Below, one piece after another: positions 6,775 to 16,403 of a DNA stretch of 38,065 bases. Origin of the DNA: Nitrosomonadales bacterium (GTDB lineage: Bacteria > Pseudomonadota > Gammaproteobacteria > Burkholderiales > Gallionellaceae); assembly GCA_016218415.1 (NCBI GenBank), contig JACRED010000023.1:1-38065 (forward strand), in the 5' to 3' direction. Position 1 is the first letter of the stretch; each line of letters opens with the position of its first letter. A program made the position numbers and the translations under genes. A model generated the notes under the pieces. It did not search any database, was not told the origin of the DNA, and saw only the letters and a list, made by a program, of their open reading frames with translations.

Positions 6775-9700
6775 ATGACCGCACGTTTGCGCGAAATCCC
6801 CTACAACTACACTTCGTTTTCCGACCGCGAGATCGTCCTGCGCATACTCGGCGACGAGGCATGGAACATCATCAACACCCTGCGCGAAGAGCGCCGCACC
6901 GGTCGTTCCGCCCAGATGCTGTACGAGGTACTCGGCGATATCTGGGTGGTGTCGCGCAACCCCTATCTGCAGGACGACCTGCTGGGCAACCGCAAACGGC
7001 GCGATGCGCTGATAGACGCGCTGCATCACCGCCTGAATGCGATCGAGGCAAGGCGGCATAGCACCGAAGGCGCGAATAGCAACGCAAATCACAATCCCAA
7101 GGTCAAACGTCTGCTTGAACTGGCCGCCACCGCGGTCGATCACTTCGCCAATGAATTCAGACAAACGCTGGAATTGCGCAAACGTTCCCTGCGCGTGCTG
7201 AGCCGCATCACCCGCCGCGACAATATCCAGTTCGACGGTCTGGCGCGCGTCTCGCATGTCACCGACGCGACCGACTGGCGCGTGGAATATCCCTTCGTGG
7301 TGCTGCATCCCGATACCGAGGAGGAGGTCGCGCCGCTGGTGCGCGCCTGCATCGAGCTCGGCCTGACCATCATCCCGCGCGGCGGCGGCACCGGCTACAC
7401 CGGCGGCGCGGTGCCGCTGGACAAGTTTTCCGCAGTGATCAACACCGAAAAACTGGACGCCATCTCCGGCGTGGAACATCTCGTCCTGCCCGGACTGGAC
7501 AAGCCTTACGCGACGATTCATTGCGGCGCGGGTGTGGTGACGCGCCGCGTGATGGAGGCGGCGGAAAACAGCGATCTGGTATTCGCGGTCGACCCCACTT
7601 CGGCGGATGCCTCGTGCATAGGCGGCAACGTGGCGATGAACGCGGGCGGCAAAAAGGCCGTGCTGTGGGGCACCGCGCTGGACAACCTGGCGTCGTGGAA
7701 GATGGTCACGCCGGACGGCCTGTGGATGAATATCGAGCGGCTGGATCACAACCTCGGCAAGATCCACGATGCCGCCTCGGCCAGTTTCCGCATCAGCCGT
7801 TTCCAGGCCGACGGCAGGACGCCTCATGGCGCGCCGGAGATCCTGACCATCCCCGGCACCGCATTCCGCAAGGCCGGACTGGGCAAGGACGTCACCGACA
7901 AATTCCTGTCCGGCCTGCCCGGCATACAGAAGGAAGGCTGCGACGGCATCATCACCTCGGCGCGCTTTATTCTGCATCGCGCGCACAAACATACGCGCAC
8001 CGTGTGTCTGGAATTCTTCGGCCAGGTGCGCGAGGCCGTGCCGGCGATCGTCGAGATCAAGGACTATCTGGATGCGCACCCGCAGGCGCTGCTGGCGGGA
8101 CTGGAACATCTGGACGAGCGTTATCTCAAGGCGGTGGGCTACGCCACCAAATCCAAGCGCGGCACGCGGCCCAAGATGGTGCTGGTCGCCGATGTGGTCA
8201 GCGACGATGCAGATGCGGCGGGGCAGGCGGCATCCGAGATCGTGCGCCTCGCCAACCTGCGCAGCGGCGAGGGTTTCATCGCGGTATCCGCCGAGGCGCG
8301 CAAGAAATTCTGGCTGGACCGCGCGCGCACCGCCGCGATCGCGAAACACACCAACGCGTTCAAGATCAACGAGGACGTGGTGATCCCGCTGCCGCGCATG
8401 GGCGATTACTGCGACGGCATAGAGCGCATCAATATCGAATTGTCGCTGCACAACAAGCTCAAGCTGCTGGACGCGCTGGACGAATTTTTCGCCGGCGAGC
8501 TGCCGCTGTATTACCAGGACGACGCGCAGCTGGGCGATGCCGAGCTGCTGGGCAACCGTCCGCAGGAAACCCGGAAACTGCTTGCCGAGGTGCGCGCGCG
8601 CTGGCAATGGCTGCTGGACAATCTGGATGCGCCGCTGGGCGAAGGGATGTATGCACCGGAGGACAAACAGGACGCGGTGACCGTGTTCGACGCGGTGCAA
8701 CGCCACCTGCTGCGCGCCTCGTGGAAACGCGAGGTGCGCGAACCATTGCGCCACCTGTTCAGCGGCAGCACCTACCAGCCGATACTCGACCGCTGCACCG
8801 CGATCCATCAGGGCGTGCTGAAGAGCCGCGTGTTCGTCGCGCTGCATATGCACGCGGGCGACGGCAATGTGCACACCAACATTCCGGTGAATTCGGACGA
8901 CTACGCGATGTTGCAGCAGGCCTATGCGGCGGTGGACCGCATCATGCGGCTGGCCAAGGACCTGGGCGGCGTGATCTCGGGCGAGCACGGCATCGGCATC
9001 ACCAAGTTCGACTACCTGGAACCGCACGAGACCGACGCGTTCGCCGATTACAAAATGAAGGTCGATCCGCAGGGGCATTTCAACAAGGGCAAGCTGCTGA
9101 CCGGCGGCAACCTGGAACGCGCCTATACGCCGAGCTTCAACCTGATGGAACTGGAAAGCCTGATCCTGGAGAAGAGCGATCTGGGCAAGATCTCCGATTC
9201 GATCAAGGATTGCCTGCGCTGCGGCAAGTGCAAGCCGGTGTGCGCCACCCACGTGCCGCGCGCCAATCTGCTGTATTCGCCGCGCAACAAGATCCTCGCC
9301 ACCTCGCTGCTGATCGAGGCCTTCTTGTACGAGGAGCAGACCCGCAGGGGGATATCCATCCAGCACTTCGACGAATTCAACGATGTCGCCGACCACTGCA
9401 CGGTCTGCCACAAGTGCCTGAATCCGTGTCCGGTGAACATCGACTTCGGCGACGTGTCGATGGCGATGCGCAGTTTCCTGCGCAAACAGGGCAAGAAGAA
9501 ATTCAATCCGGTCAGCACGCTCTCGATGATGTTCCTGAACGCCACCGATCCGACCACGATCAAGCTGATGCGCAAGGTGAGCATAGAGTGGAGCTACAAG
9601 GCGCAGCGCGTCGGGCATTATCTGGCCAAGCGCTTCGGCCTGCTGCATGCCCATCTGAAACGTCCGCCCGCGACCGTGGGCAGCACGCCGATCCGGTCGC

Positions 9701-10617
9701 AGGTGATCCACTTCGTCAACAAGCCGATGCCGGGCGGCCTGCCCAAGAAGACCTCGCGCGCGCTGCTCGACATCGAGGACAACGATGTCGTGCCCGTCAT
9801 ACGCAACCCCAAACTGTCGGGCGAGGACGCCGAGGCGGTGTTTTACTTCCCCGGTTGCGGTTCGGAACGGCTGTTCGGCCAGGTGGGACTGGCGACGCAG
9901 GCGATGCTGTACGAGACTGGCGCGATCACCGTGCTGCCGCCGGGCTACCTGTGCTGCGGCTATCCGCAAAACGCATCGGGGCTCACCGACAAGGCCAACC
10001 AGATCACCACCGACAATCGCGTGCTGTTCCACCGCGTGGCGAACACGCTGAACTACCTCGATATCAAGACCGTGATCGTGTCGTGCGGCACCTGCATGGA
10101 CCAGCTGCTGAAATACCAGTTCGACAAGATCTTCCCCGGCTGCCGCTTGCTCGATATCCACGAATATCTGCTGGAAAAGGGAGTCAAGGTGCAAGGCGCA
10201 AGCGGGGTTCGGTACATGTACCACGAGCCATGCCACACGCCGATGAAGACCTACAAATCGCAGCAGGTGGTGGACACGCTGATGGGCACCAGTGTGCCGC
10301 TCAACGAACGCTGCTGCGGCGAGTCGGGCACCTTCGGCGTCGCGACCCCGCAGATCGCCACGCAGGTGCGCTTCCGCAAGGAAGAGGAGATGCGCAAGGG
10401 CGCCGGCGCATTGCGCGCCGACGGCTACAGCGGCGAGATCAAGATACTCACCTCCTGCCCCGCGTGCCAGCAGGGCCTGTCGCGCTACAACGACGACAGC
10501 GGCACGACGGCGGACTACATCGTCGTGGAAATGGCCAAACACCTGCTCGGTGAAAATTGGCTGGCTGATTATGTAAGTAAGGCAAACAATGGTGGCATAG
10601 AGCGTGTTCTACTTTGA
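6775..10617 (+). CDS. giant FAD-linked oxidase / 4Fe-4S / CCG-domain oxidoreductase (DUF3683 type)
   Basis: The 1,280-residue fusion has the parts of a glycolate- or D-lactate-dehydrogenase complex in one chain. Residues 1 to about 150 are a DUF3683-like N-terminus. A PCMH FAD-binding domain follows ([11 protein letters not shown] near 201-211). The FAD-oxidase C-terminal domain contains [12 protein letters not shown] near 690 and [11 protein letters not shown]. Two 4Fe-4S clusters follow: [11 protein letters not shown] near 813 and [11 protein letters not shown] near 875. Two CCG-type cysteine domains end the chain (FPGCGS near 1025, CCGYP near 1060, EPCHTP near 1151, CCGESG near 1181, CPAC near 1228). 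It probably oxidises a 2-hydroxyacid and passes electrons to a quinone or another carrier; the substrate is unknown. The last 20 codons are A/T-rich and recur downstream. Confidence 0.93.
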   Translation: MTARLREIPYNYTSFSDREIVLRILGDEAWNIINTLREERRTGRSAQMLYEVLGDIWVVSRNPYLQDDLLGNRKRRDALIDALHHRLNAIEARRHSTEGANSNANHNPKVKRLLELAATAVDHFANEFRQTLELRKRSLRVLSRITRRDNIQFDGLARVSHVTDATDWRVEYPFVVLHPDTEEEVAPLVRACIELGLTIIPRGGGTGYTGGAVPLDKFSAVINTEKLDAISGVEHLVLPGLDKPYATIHCGAGVVTRRVMEAAENSDLVFAVDPTSADASCIGGNVAMNAGGKKAVLWGTALDNLASWKMVTPDGLWMNIERLDHNLGKIHDAASASFRISRFQADGRTPHGAPEILTIPGTAFRKAGLGKDVTDKFLSGLPGIQKEGCDGIITSARFILHRAHKHTRTVCLEFFGQVREAVPAIVEIKDYLDAHPQALLAGLEHLDERYLKAVGYATKSKRGTRPKMVLVADVVSDDADAAGQAASEIVRLANLRSGEGFIAVSAEARKKFWLDRARTAAIAKHTNAFKINEDVVIPLPRMGDYCDGIERINIELSLHNKLKLLDALDEFFAGELPLYYQDDAQLGDAELLGNRPQETRKLLAEVRARWQWLLDNLDAPLGEGMYAPEDKQDAVTVFDAVQRHLLRASWKREVREPLRHLFSGSTYQPILDRCTAIHQGVLKSRVFVALHMHAGDGNVHTNIPVNSDDYAMLQQAYAAVDRIMRLAKDLGGVISGEHGIGITKFDYLEPHETDAFADYKMKVDPQGHFNKGKLLTGGNLERAYTPSFNLMELESLILEKSDLGKISDSIKDCLRCGKCKPVCATHVPRANLLYSPRNKILATSLLIEAFLYEEQTRRGISIQHFDEFNDVADHCTVCHKCLNPCPVNIDFGDVSMAMRSFLRKQGKKKFNPVSTLSMMFLNATDPTTIKLMRKVSIEWSYKAQRVGHYLAKRFGLLHAHLKRPPATVGSTPIRSQVIHFVNKPMPGGLPKKTSRALLDIEDNDVVPVIRNPKLSGEDAEAVFYFPGCGSERLFGQVGLATQAMLYETGAITVLPPGYLCCGYPQNASGLTDKANQITTDNRVLFHRVANTLNYLDIKTVIVSCGTCMDQLLKYQFDKIFPGCRLLDIHEYLLEKGVKVQGASGVRYMYHEPCHTPMKTYKSQQVVDTLMGTSVPLNERCCGESGTFGVATPQIATQVRFRKEEEMRKGAGALRADGYSGEIKILTSCPACQQGLSRYNDDSGTTADYIVVEMAKHLLGENWLADYVSKANNGGIERVLL
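10553..10617 (+). repeat. copy 1 of the duplicated gene tail (the used 3' end)
   Basis: It encodes [20 protein letters not shown] and the stop TGA that ends the FAD/Fe-S gene. It matches 10689-10753 at 18 of 20 amino acids but, by my count, only about 45 of 63 coding bases. Most differences are synonymous. This copy uses A/T-ending codons (GTA, AGT, AAT, GGT, CGT, GTT, CTA, CTT), unlike the rest of the gene. Confidence 0.9.
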
Positions 10618-10688
10618 GCCAAGCCATAAGCGCCAATTTCGGCGCAGGCTAGCCATGCTTTATCTGGTTAAGCGCAGCGGCCGAAGCC

Positions 10689-10753
10689 AAAATTGGCTGG
10701 CAGACTATGTGAACAAGGCTAACAACGGCGAAATTGAGAGGGTGCTGCTGTAG
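10689..10753 (+). repeat. copy 2 of the duplicated gene tail (orphan 3' end)
   Basis: It encodes NWLADYVNKANNGEIERVLL and TAG, but in a frame shifted by one relative to the gene and with no start of its own. Its G/C-ending codons match the host gene style. The 71 bp between the two copies have no gene and hold a small GCGCC...GGCGC hairpin at 10630-10645. Confidence 0.9.
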
Positions 10754-10777
10754 GGGCACGGCGCGCCGTGCCCCTAC
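10750..10777. repeat. 28-bp perfect palindrome
   Basis: The 14-bp arm GTAGGGGCACGGCG at 10750-10763 is followed directly by its exact reverse complement at 10764-10777. It covers the stop codon of the orphan tail and lies 10 bp before the next start codon. It looks like a REP-type dispersed repeat and, as RNA, would be a strong hairpin. Confidence 0.85.
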
Positions 10778-10787
10778 CCGATAAACC

Positions 10788-12341
10788 ATGCTGACCCTGA
10801 CACTGGAACCGACAGACGATCGCGCCAACCCGGCTTTCAATGATGCCGCCGGTTGCGAAAAGTGGCTGGCGCAATTGCAACTGACCAATTTGCAGCTGGC
10901 ACACAGCCTGCTGCTGACCGAGGTCAACGAACTCAACCGTTTCCCGATGCGCGGCCCGGAACGCCTGAACACGCTGGAGCTGCTGCGCGACACGGTCCAC
11001 CATGTGCAGGAAGAATATGCAAAAAGGCTGGCCCTGAAGCCGCTGCCGCTCAACGAGCGCGACCTGATCGTTTTCTTTGCGATCGTGCAACTCTGGCAGG
11101 CAATGGCGGTCGGTTACCAGCGCTGTCTGCAGGCGCAGGTGGCGGGGGACAAACATCTCGCGAAGGACGCGGCCATGCTCTGCCAGCGCGCATTGCTGTA
11201 TGGCGGGCTGGCGATCTTCCAGCACTGGCGCACGGGTTACGAATTCGATGGCAAATTTTGGCGGCAGATACACGGCCTGTACGCGTACGCGGAAGACCAG
11301 GGCCTGCTGTTTGAGAAAGTGCCCGATCCGCTGAACCCAACCCAGCCGCCGGGCACCTGCCACGACCTCTACCTGAAGATTCTGCTCACCGGTCAGGCGC
11401 ACCCCGCAGAACTGACCCGCGCGCAATTGCATCTGCTGGACGGCTGGTTCCCGCAGTGGGCCGGCATGCTGACGGTGGCGCGCAGCTATACCGTCAGCAG
11501 GGGGGATGCGCCGCCGCTCGCATTCGATCTGAACGACCCGCGGCACGGCTTGCAGCCGGCCAAGGCGCTCAAGCATGACGAAGGCGTGCGCTATCTGGCG
11601 ATGGTTCCCCTGAGCAAATGGATACGCGTAAAAACGATCTTGTTGCAGCAGGGCAAAACGCCCCGGGAAGTCGAACTGGGCGCTACCACCAATGGCCATG
11701 AATGCATCGAACTGCTCACGCTGTTGCACAGGCGCTGGTGCGAAAACCCCGACATGGATTTCACTGAACGCAACCAGCCCGGCCAACGCGCCATCCTGAT
11801 GCACGGCTTCCGGAACATCTGCGCACAGCTGTCCGGCAAGGCCCAGCAGAACGCGACTAACCCCAAGCAGGAGGAAACCGCGCCCGCGCTGGAAACTTGG
11901 CTGATCGACAGCGATACCGTCCAGGGCGCGCAACTGACCCGCGAGGACGTGTCCGGCGGACAATTGAGCCGCAACCAGCTGGTTGCGTTGCGCCCCGGCG
12001 ATGCCGGGGCCGCGGTGCTGTGTGTCGTGACCTGGGCGAAAGTATTGCGCACCGGACAATTGCGCATCGGCGTGCGTTACCTGCCGGGGAAAGCGGAGGC
12101 CGCCACCCTGCAGGCAACCGCCGCAGATCAGGCTGCATTGGAAAAGTCGGCCCCGGCATTCCTGCTCCAGGCCATACCCGAACTCAAGTTGCCGCCCAGC
12201 CTGGTCATCCCGCACAACTGGTTCAAACCGGGGCGTGTGGTGGAGCTGCTGAACCAGAAAGCCGAAAAACAGAATGTGAAAATGGGCTTCAGCGTGGAGC
12301 GCGGGGCCGATTACGAGCGCGTCAGCTTTACGCCGGCCTGA
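10788..12341 (+). CDS. conserved hypothetical protein, 517 residues
   Basis: I do not recognise this family with certainty. The protein is soluble, without signal peptide or membrane segment. Residues 1 to about 340 are helix-rich (for example LLLTEVNELNRFPMRGPERL and QLWQAMAVGYQRCL). After a low-complexity linker near 350-365 the C-terminal part is beta-rich, with GAAVLCVVTWAKVLRTGQLRIGVRYLPG, which resembles a PilZ-like barrel only loosely. Coding bias matches the neighbourhood and the frame is long, so it is a real gene. No clear Shine-Dalgarno precedes the ATG. Its 3' end overlaps that of convergent phoR by 14 bp. Confidence 0.8.
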   Translation: MLTLTLEPTDDRANPAFNDAAGCEKWLAQLQLTNLQLAHSLLLTEVNELNRFPMRGPERLNTLELLRDTVHHVQEEYAKRLALKPLPLNERDLIVFFAIVQLWQAMAVGYQRCLQAQVAGDKHLAKDAAMLCQRALLYGGLAIFQHWRTGYEFDGKFWRQIHGLYAYAEDQGLLFEKVPDPLNPTQPPGTCHDLYLKILLTGQAHPAELTRAQLHLLDGWFPQWAGMLTVARSYTVSRGDAPPLAFDLNDPRHGLQPAKALKHDEGVRYLAMVPLSKWIRVKTILLQQGKTPREVELGATTNGHECIELLTLLHRRWCENPDMDFTERNQPGQRAILMHGFRNICAQLSGKAQQNATNPKQEETAPALETWLIDSDTVQGAQLTREDVSGGQLSRNQLVALRPGDAGAAVLCVVTWAKVLRTGQLRIGVRYLPGKAEAATLQATAADQAALEKSAPAFLLQAIPELKLPPSLVIPHNWFKPGRVVELLNQKAEKQNVKMGFSVERGADYERVSFTPA

Positions 12342-13644
12342 CCTGCCTTCTGATCGGGAACACCAGCGAAAAGGTGCTGCCCTTCCCTTCCTCGCTGAAC
12401 ACTTCCAGCTTGGCCTGATGGCGCATCGCGATATGCTTGACGATCGCGAGCCCCAGCCCCGTCCCCCCGGTCTCGCGCGAACGGCTGCGATCCACCCGGT
12501 AGAAGCGTTCGGTCAAACGCGGGATGTGCTGCGCGGCGATGCCGATGCCGCTGTCCTGCACCGAAAAAACCGGCTGCCCGCCGCGTTCGAACCAGCGCAA
12601 CAGGATAGCGCCGCCCCCGGGGGTGTAACGGATCGCATTGCTGAGCAGGTTGACGAAAGCGCTGCGCAATTCGTCACTGTTGCCCAGCAGGTTGGCGTCG
12701 CTCGCGGCTTCCAGACGCAATGTGTGCTGTCCGCCGCTCAGCGACTCCCCATCCTGGCAAACCTCAGTGAGCAGCGCGACGATATCCACCGTCTCCTCGC
12801 GCAACGGGCTTTGCTCGTTCTCCAGCCGCGACAGGGTCAGCAAATCCGTCACCAGATTGTCCATGCGCCGCGCCTGCTCGGCCATCAGTTGCAGGGCGCG
12901 ATGCGCGCTGTCCTGGTTGAGGTCGGGCATATCCTGCAAATTTTCGATGAAGCCGCTCACCACGGTCAGCGGCGTGCGCAGTTCGTGCGACACGTTGGCG
13001 ACAAAATCGCGGCGCATGGATTCGATGCGCTCGAGCTGGGTGATGTCTCGACTGATCAATAACCGCTTGTCGCCGCCGTAAGGAATGAGCTTGATCGACA
13101 GCACCATGTCGTCATGGCGCGCCGGGCGCATGACCAGCGGTTCGTTGAGCCTGGATTCCTCGACCGGGGATTCATGCAGATATTCGACGAATTCCGGCTG
13201 GCGCACCAGATAGGTGATGTCCTGCATAATGTCGTGTTCGGCATCGAGATCGAAGTGCTGCTGGGCAAGCGGATTGCACCATTCGATGCGGTTCAGCTCG
13301 TTCAGGATCGCCACGCCTTCCGGCAACGCGGCGGTGGCCTGCTCGATATGCTGCAATTCGGCGGCCAGATCCTGTTTGGTCTGGTTGTGCTGCTTGACCA
13401 TCTTGTACAGCTGGGAAAAAACATCGTCCCATATCCCGTCCGCTTCCGGAATGGTTTCGGGGCGCGCGTCCAGCAACCAGCGTTCCAGTTTGTACAGTTG
13501 CCGGGCGCGGTACGCCATCACCGCCAGCAGCAGCGCCAGCATGAACAGCAAAGCGACCACGGCCGAAAACAGGGCCCATAGCACCACCGCGACAATGGCG
13601 CCATATATAACCGGCAGGCTTACCTTAAACCAGAAATCCTGCAA
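12328..13644 (-). CDS. phoR: phosphate-regulon sensor histidine kinase
   Basis: This 438-residue inner-membrane kinase senses phosphate status through the Pst system and phosphorylates PhoB. Two N-terminal membrane segments (about 8-45, with hardly any periplasmic loop, as in PhoR) precede a linker and a PAS domain (about 95-200). The HisKA box VSHELRTPLTV follows with His220. The ATPase domain has N box NLLSNAIRYTPGG, G1 DSGIGI and G2 GGTGLGLAIVKH. The start is a TTG after a strong AGGGGAGGGG site; no ATG occurs before the membrane segments. It lies 12 bp behind phoB on the same strand, forming a two-gene operon. No pst or phoU genes are nearby. Confidence 0.93.
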   Translation of the reverse strand: MQDFWFKVSLPVIYGAIVAVVLWALFSAVVALLFMLALLLAVMAYRARQLYKLERWLLDARPETIPEADGIWDDVFSQLYKMVKQHNQTKQDLAAELQHIEQATAALPEGVAILNELNRIEWCNPLAQQHFDLDAEHDIMQDITYLVRQPEFVEYLHESPVEESRLNEPLVMRPARHDDMVLSIKLIPYGGDKRLLISRDITQLERIESMRRDFVANVSHELRTPLTVVSGFIENLQDMPDLNQDSAHRALQLMAEQARRMDNLVTDLLTLSRLENEQSPLREETVDIVALLTEVCQDGESLSGGQHTLRLEAASDANLLGNSDELRSAFVNLLSNAIRYTPGGGAILLRWFERGGQPVFSVQDSGIGIAAQHIPRLTERFYRVDRSRSRETGGTGLGLAIVKHIAMRHQAKLEVFSEEGKGSTFSLVFPIRRQVRPA

Positions 13645-13656
13645 AACGCCCCTCCC

Positions 13657-14346
13657 CTAACTCGCGGAAAACCGGTAACCGCTGCCGCGCACCGTCTGTA
13701 TCAGCCCGTCCATGCCGAGCGGTTCCATCGCGGCGCGCAGCCGGCGGATATGCACATCCACCGTGCGCTCCTCGACGAACACCTGCGTGCCCCACACCTG
13801 GTCCAGCAATTGCGTGCGACTATACACGCGCTCCGCATGGGTCATGAAAAAATGCAGCAGGCGAAACTCGGTCGGCCCCAGCTCGATGGCCCCGCCCCCG
13901 GCCGTCACACGGTGGGATGACGGGGACAACTCCAGTCCGCCCGCCGCCACCGTTTCATCCGGCATCTGCGGGACATGGCGGCGCAGCACGGCGCGTATCC
14001 GCGCCATCAGCTCGCGCGGCGAAAACGGCTTGGTGATGTAATCGTCCGCGCCCGATTCCAGCCCCAGCACCTTGTCGCGCTCCTCGCCGCGCGCGGTCAG
14101 CATGATGATCGGAATGTCGCGGGTAGCCGCATCGGCGCGCAGCTGCTTGGCCAGCACCACACCGCTGGTGTCCGGCAACATCCAGTCCAGCAGGATCAGG
14201 TCCGGCGCATGGTCGCGTATCTGCCGCCAGGCGCTGTCCGCGTCTTCGGCGCGCAACGCATGAAAACCCGCCTGCATCACGTTGAACGCCAACAATTCCT
14301 GGATCGCCGGTTCGTCTTCCACGATCAAAATCTTCGCTTTCATCAT
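13657..14346 (-). CDS. phoB: phosphate-regulon response regulator
   Basis: This 229-residue OmpR-family regulator activates phosphate-starvation genes when phosphorylated by PhoR. The receiver domain has the acidic pair E10-D11, phospho-acceptor D54 in LLDWMLPD, and conserved T/K residues in LTARGEE and TKPFSP. The C-terminal winged helix ends with [10 protein letters not shown] double ATG (14346 and 14343) follows GAGGGG; either may start. A Pho box lies upstream, pointing to autoregulation and supporting the PhoB name over a generic OmpR-type regulator. Confidence 0.95.
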   Translation of the reverse strand: MMKAKILIVEDEPAIQELLAFNVMQAGFHALRAEDADSAWRQIRDHAPDLILLDWMLPDTSGVVLAKQLRADAATRDIPIIMLTARGEERDKVLGLESGADDYITKPFSPRELMARIRAVLRRHVPQMPDETVAAGGLELSPSSHRVTAGGGAIELGPTEFRLLHFFMTHAERVYSRTQLLDQVWGTQVFVEERTVDVHIRRLRAAMEPLGMDGLIQTVRGSGYRFSAS

Positions 14347-14394
14347 TTACCCCTCATCTCCACGTCCCGCATTTCAATCCGGGACCGCGAGAAT

Positions 14395-14423
14395 ATGAAC
14401 AAATTGTGACAGGAAGATGACAA
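14395..14423 (-). promoter_or_regulatory. Pho box upstream of phoB, three units
   Basis: Read on the minus strand, three 7-mers TTGTCAT, CTGTCAC and TGTTCAT are separated by 4-bp spacers CTTC and AATT, giving the 11-bp period of PhoB sites (consensus CTGTCAT). It ends about 50 bp before the phoB start, a fitting position for autoactivation. Confidence 0.8.
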
Positions 14424-14426
14424 GCG

Positions 14427-15860
14427 TTACGTTTGCGTACGAGTGTGATGGCGATCACGCATCATGTTGGGCAGCAGCGAACCGATCAGCATGCCCGAAA
14501 TACTGAACAACAGGCCGATCAATTGCGGCGGCCAGTAAGTATCCGGCTGGACGATTTCCATCAGCAGCCACGAACCCAGCCCGAGCGCGATGGACAACAG
14601 CGCGCCCTGATTGCTGGCACGCTTCCAGTACAGTCCGAACGCCAGTGGCACGAAGGCGCCGACCAGCGTGACCTTGTAGGCGTTCTCCACCATCTTGAAG
14701 ATGCTCTCGTTGGATTGCAACGCAAAAGCCAGCACGATCACGCCGAAGGTCAGCACGATGATGCGCATCGTGCGCAGCATCTGCCGGTCGCTCATATGCT
14801 TGAACGCGAAATGTTTCAGGATGTTCTCGGTAAACATCACCGAGGGCGCCAGCAGCGTGGCCGATGCAGTGCTCATGATCGCCGAGAGCAGCGCGCCGAA
14901 GAAGAACACCTGCGCGACCATCGGGGTGTGATTCATGATCAGCGTGGGCAACACCATCTGGGAATCTTCCTCGATCATCTTGTTAAAGAACTCCGGATCG
15001 ATCAGTGTCGCGGAATAGGCCAGGAACATCGGCACAAAAGCGAATGCGAAGTACAGCACCCCGCCCAGCACCGAACCGCGCACCGCGATCTTCTCGGTCT
15101 TGGCCGAGGTCATGCGCTGGAACACGTCCTGCTGCGGGATGGAACCCAGCATCATCGTGATACCCGCGCCGACGAAGGGCACCCAGGCATCCAACCCGCC
15201 GCTGGGGAACAGTTGCAACTTGCCCGCCGCCTGTGCATGATCGACCACGCGGCCGACACCGCCCACATCGCCGCTGATCAATATTGCAATCAATATCATG
15301 CCGGTCATGATCACGGTCATCTGCACGAAATCGAGCAGCGCCACCGACCACATCCCGCCGAACATCGTGTAGCCCAGCACGACGGCGGTGCCTATGTACA
15401 TGCCGGTCTGCTGATCGATCGACCCGCCGCTGACCATGTTGAACACCAGGCCCAAGGCGGTCACCTGCGCCGACACCCAGCCCAGATAGGAGAGCATGAT
15501 GCAGACGGTCATGATCAGCTCCACCGTGCGGTTATAGCGGTTCCGGTAAAAGTCGCCTATCGTGAGGATGTTCATCCGGTACAGCAGCGGCGCGAAGAAC
15601 AGGCCGGCTATCACCAGGCACATGCTGGCGCCGAACGGGTCGGCCACCACGCCGCCCATCCCTTCTTTCACAAAGGTGGCGGAGATGCCCAGCACCGTTT
15701 CCGCGCCGAACCAAGTGGCGAACACGGTCGCGGTGACGATGGGCAACGGCAGGTTGCGACCGGCCACGACGAAATCGCGCGAGTTATGCACGCGCGTCGA
15801 GGCATAGATACCGACGCCGACAGAAAACAATAAATAAAGGATGACGAACCAGATCAGCAT
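14427..15860 (-). CDS. sodium:solute symporter (SSS family)
   Basis: This 477-residue inner-membrane carrier has about 12-13 hydrophobic segments and text typical of the PutP/PanF-like SSS family: DFVVAGRNLPLPIVTATVFATW, GAETVLGISATFVKEG, and GGMWSVALLDFVQ, with the family's SIPQQDVFQRMTSAK block. It couples Na+ to uptake of an organic solute whose identity cannot be read. The start at MLIWFVILY (15860) is chosen because GAGGG lies 8 nt upstream and the longer frame adds a non-membrane, cysteine-containing extension. It is upstream of phoB on the same strand but separated by the Pho box. Confidence 0.88.
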   Translation of the reverse strand: MLIWFVILYLLFSVGVGIYASTRVHNSRDFVVAGRNLPLPIVTATVFATWFGAETVLGISATFVKEGMGGVVADPFGASMCLVIAGLFFAPLLYRMNILTIGDFYRNRYNRTVELIMTVCIMLSYLGWVSAQVTALGLVFNMVSGGSIDQQTGMYIGTAVVLGYTMFGGMWSVALLDFVQMTVIMTGMILIAILISGDVGGVGRVVDHAQAAGKLQLFPSGGLDAWVPFVGAGITMMLGSIPQQDVFQRMTSAKTEKIAVRGSVLGGVLYFAFAFVPMFLAYSATLIDPEFFNKMIEEDSQMVLPTLIMNHTPMVAQVFFFGALLSAIMSTASATLLAPSVMFTENILKHFAFKHMSDRQMLRTMRIIVLTFGVIVLAFALQSNESIFKMVENAYKVTLVGAFVPLAFGLYWKRASNQGALLSIALGLGSWLLMEIVQPDTYWPPQLIGLLFSISGMLIGSLLPNMMRDRHHTRTQT

Positions 15861-16039
15861 TTCCGACCCTCGCTTATTTTTGGGATGGGCGATTCTAGCA
15901 GCACTGCAAAAAACCGGCATAGCCCCCCGGCACGTATGCACATCCCGCGCACAGACGCGCTACGCCATGCCCGTAGCAGTTTTGTGTGTATCCGGACATA
16001 TCGTTTGATGAAACCATGTCTGCTTGCGATAATGCCCGC

Positions 16040-16387
16040 ATGAACACACCTACCGAAATCACCCTGCACCAAAAGTCCGCAACACTGGAGATCGCTTTCG
16101 ACGACGGCGCGCGCTACAAGCTGCCGTTCGAATTCCTGCGTGTATTTTCCCCTTCCGCCGAAGTGCGCGGCCACGGCCCCGGTGAGGAGGTATTGCAGGT
16201 GGGCAAGAAGAACGTGAAGCTGGAAAATGTCGAGCCTGTGGGCAGCTACGCGCTCAAGCTGACCTTCGACGACGGCCACGACAGCGGCCTGTATACCTGG
16301 GAATACCTGCACGAGCTGGGCAAATACCAGGACGCGATGTGGCACGATTACTTGCAACGCATGGAAGCGGCGGGCAAGAGCCGCTAA
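16040..16387 (+). CDS. DUF971 (GBBH-like N-terminal) domain protein
   Basis: This 115-residue stand-alone DUF971 domain is related to the N-terminus of gamma-butyrobetaine hydroxylase. Typical features are LPFEFLRVFSPSAEVRGHG, a VGSYALKLTFDDGHDSGLYTW block and a conserved ending YLHELG. The domain is known in contexts of iron-sulfur or metal handling, but the role of the free-standing form is unproven. It precedes ubiE, as in other beta- and gammaproteobacteria. The ATG at 16040 gives the family's usual length; upstream in-frame starts add 18 unconserved residues. Confidence 0.88.
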   Translation: MNTPTEITLHQKSATLEIAFDDGARYKLPFEFLRVFSPSAEVRGHGPGEEVLQVGKKNVKLENVEPVGSYALKLTFDDGHDSGLYTWEYLHELGKYQDAMWHDYLQRMEAAGKSR

Positions 16388-16403
16388 CGACATAACCCAT
16401 TTA

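Noticed and set aside
6445..10542. A 1,365-codon open frame on the minus strand opposite the FAD/Fe-S gene
   Set aside because: It is a shadow of GC-rich codon use in the real gene: His/Arg/Val/Gln-rich, no domain pattern, no ribosome-binding site, and it also overlaps thpR.
7521..10553. A 1,010-codon + strand frame inside the FAD/Fe-S gene
   Set aside because: Arg/Gly/Ala-rich shadow frame with no recognisable motif. The motif-rich frame with all cysteine clusters is the real one.
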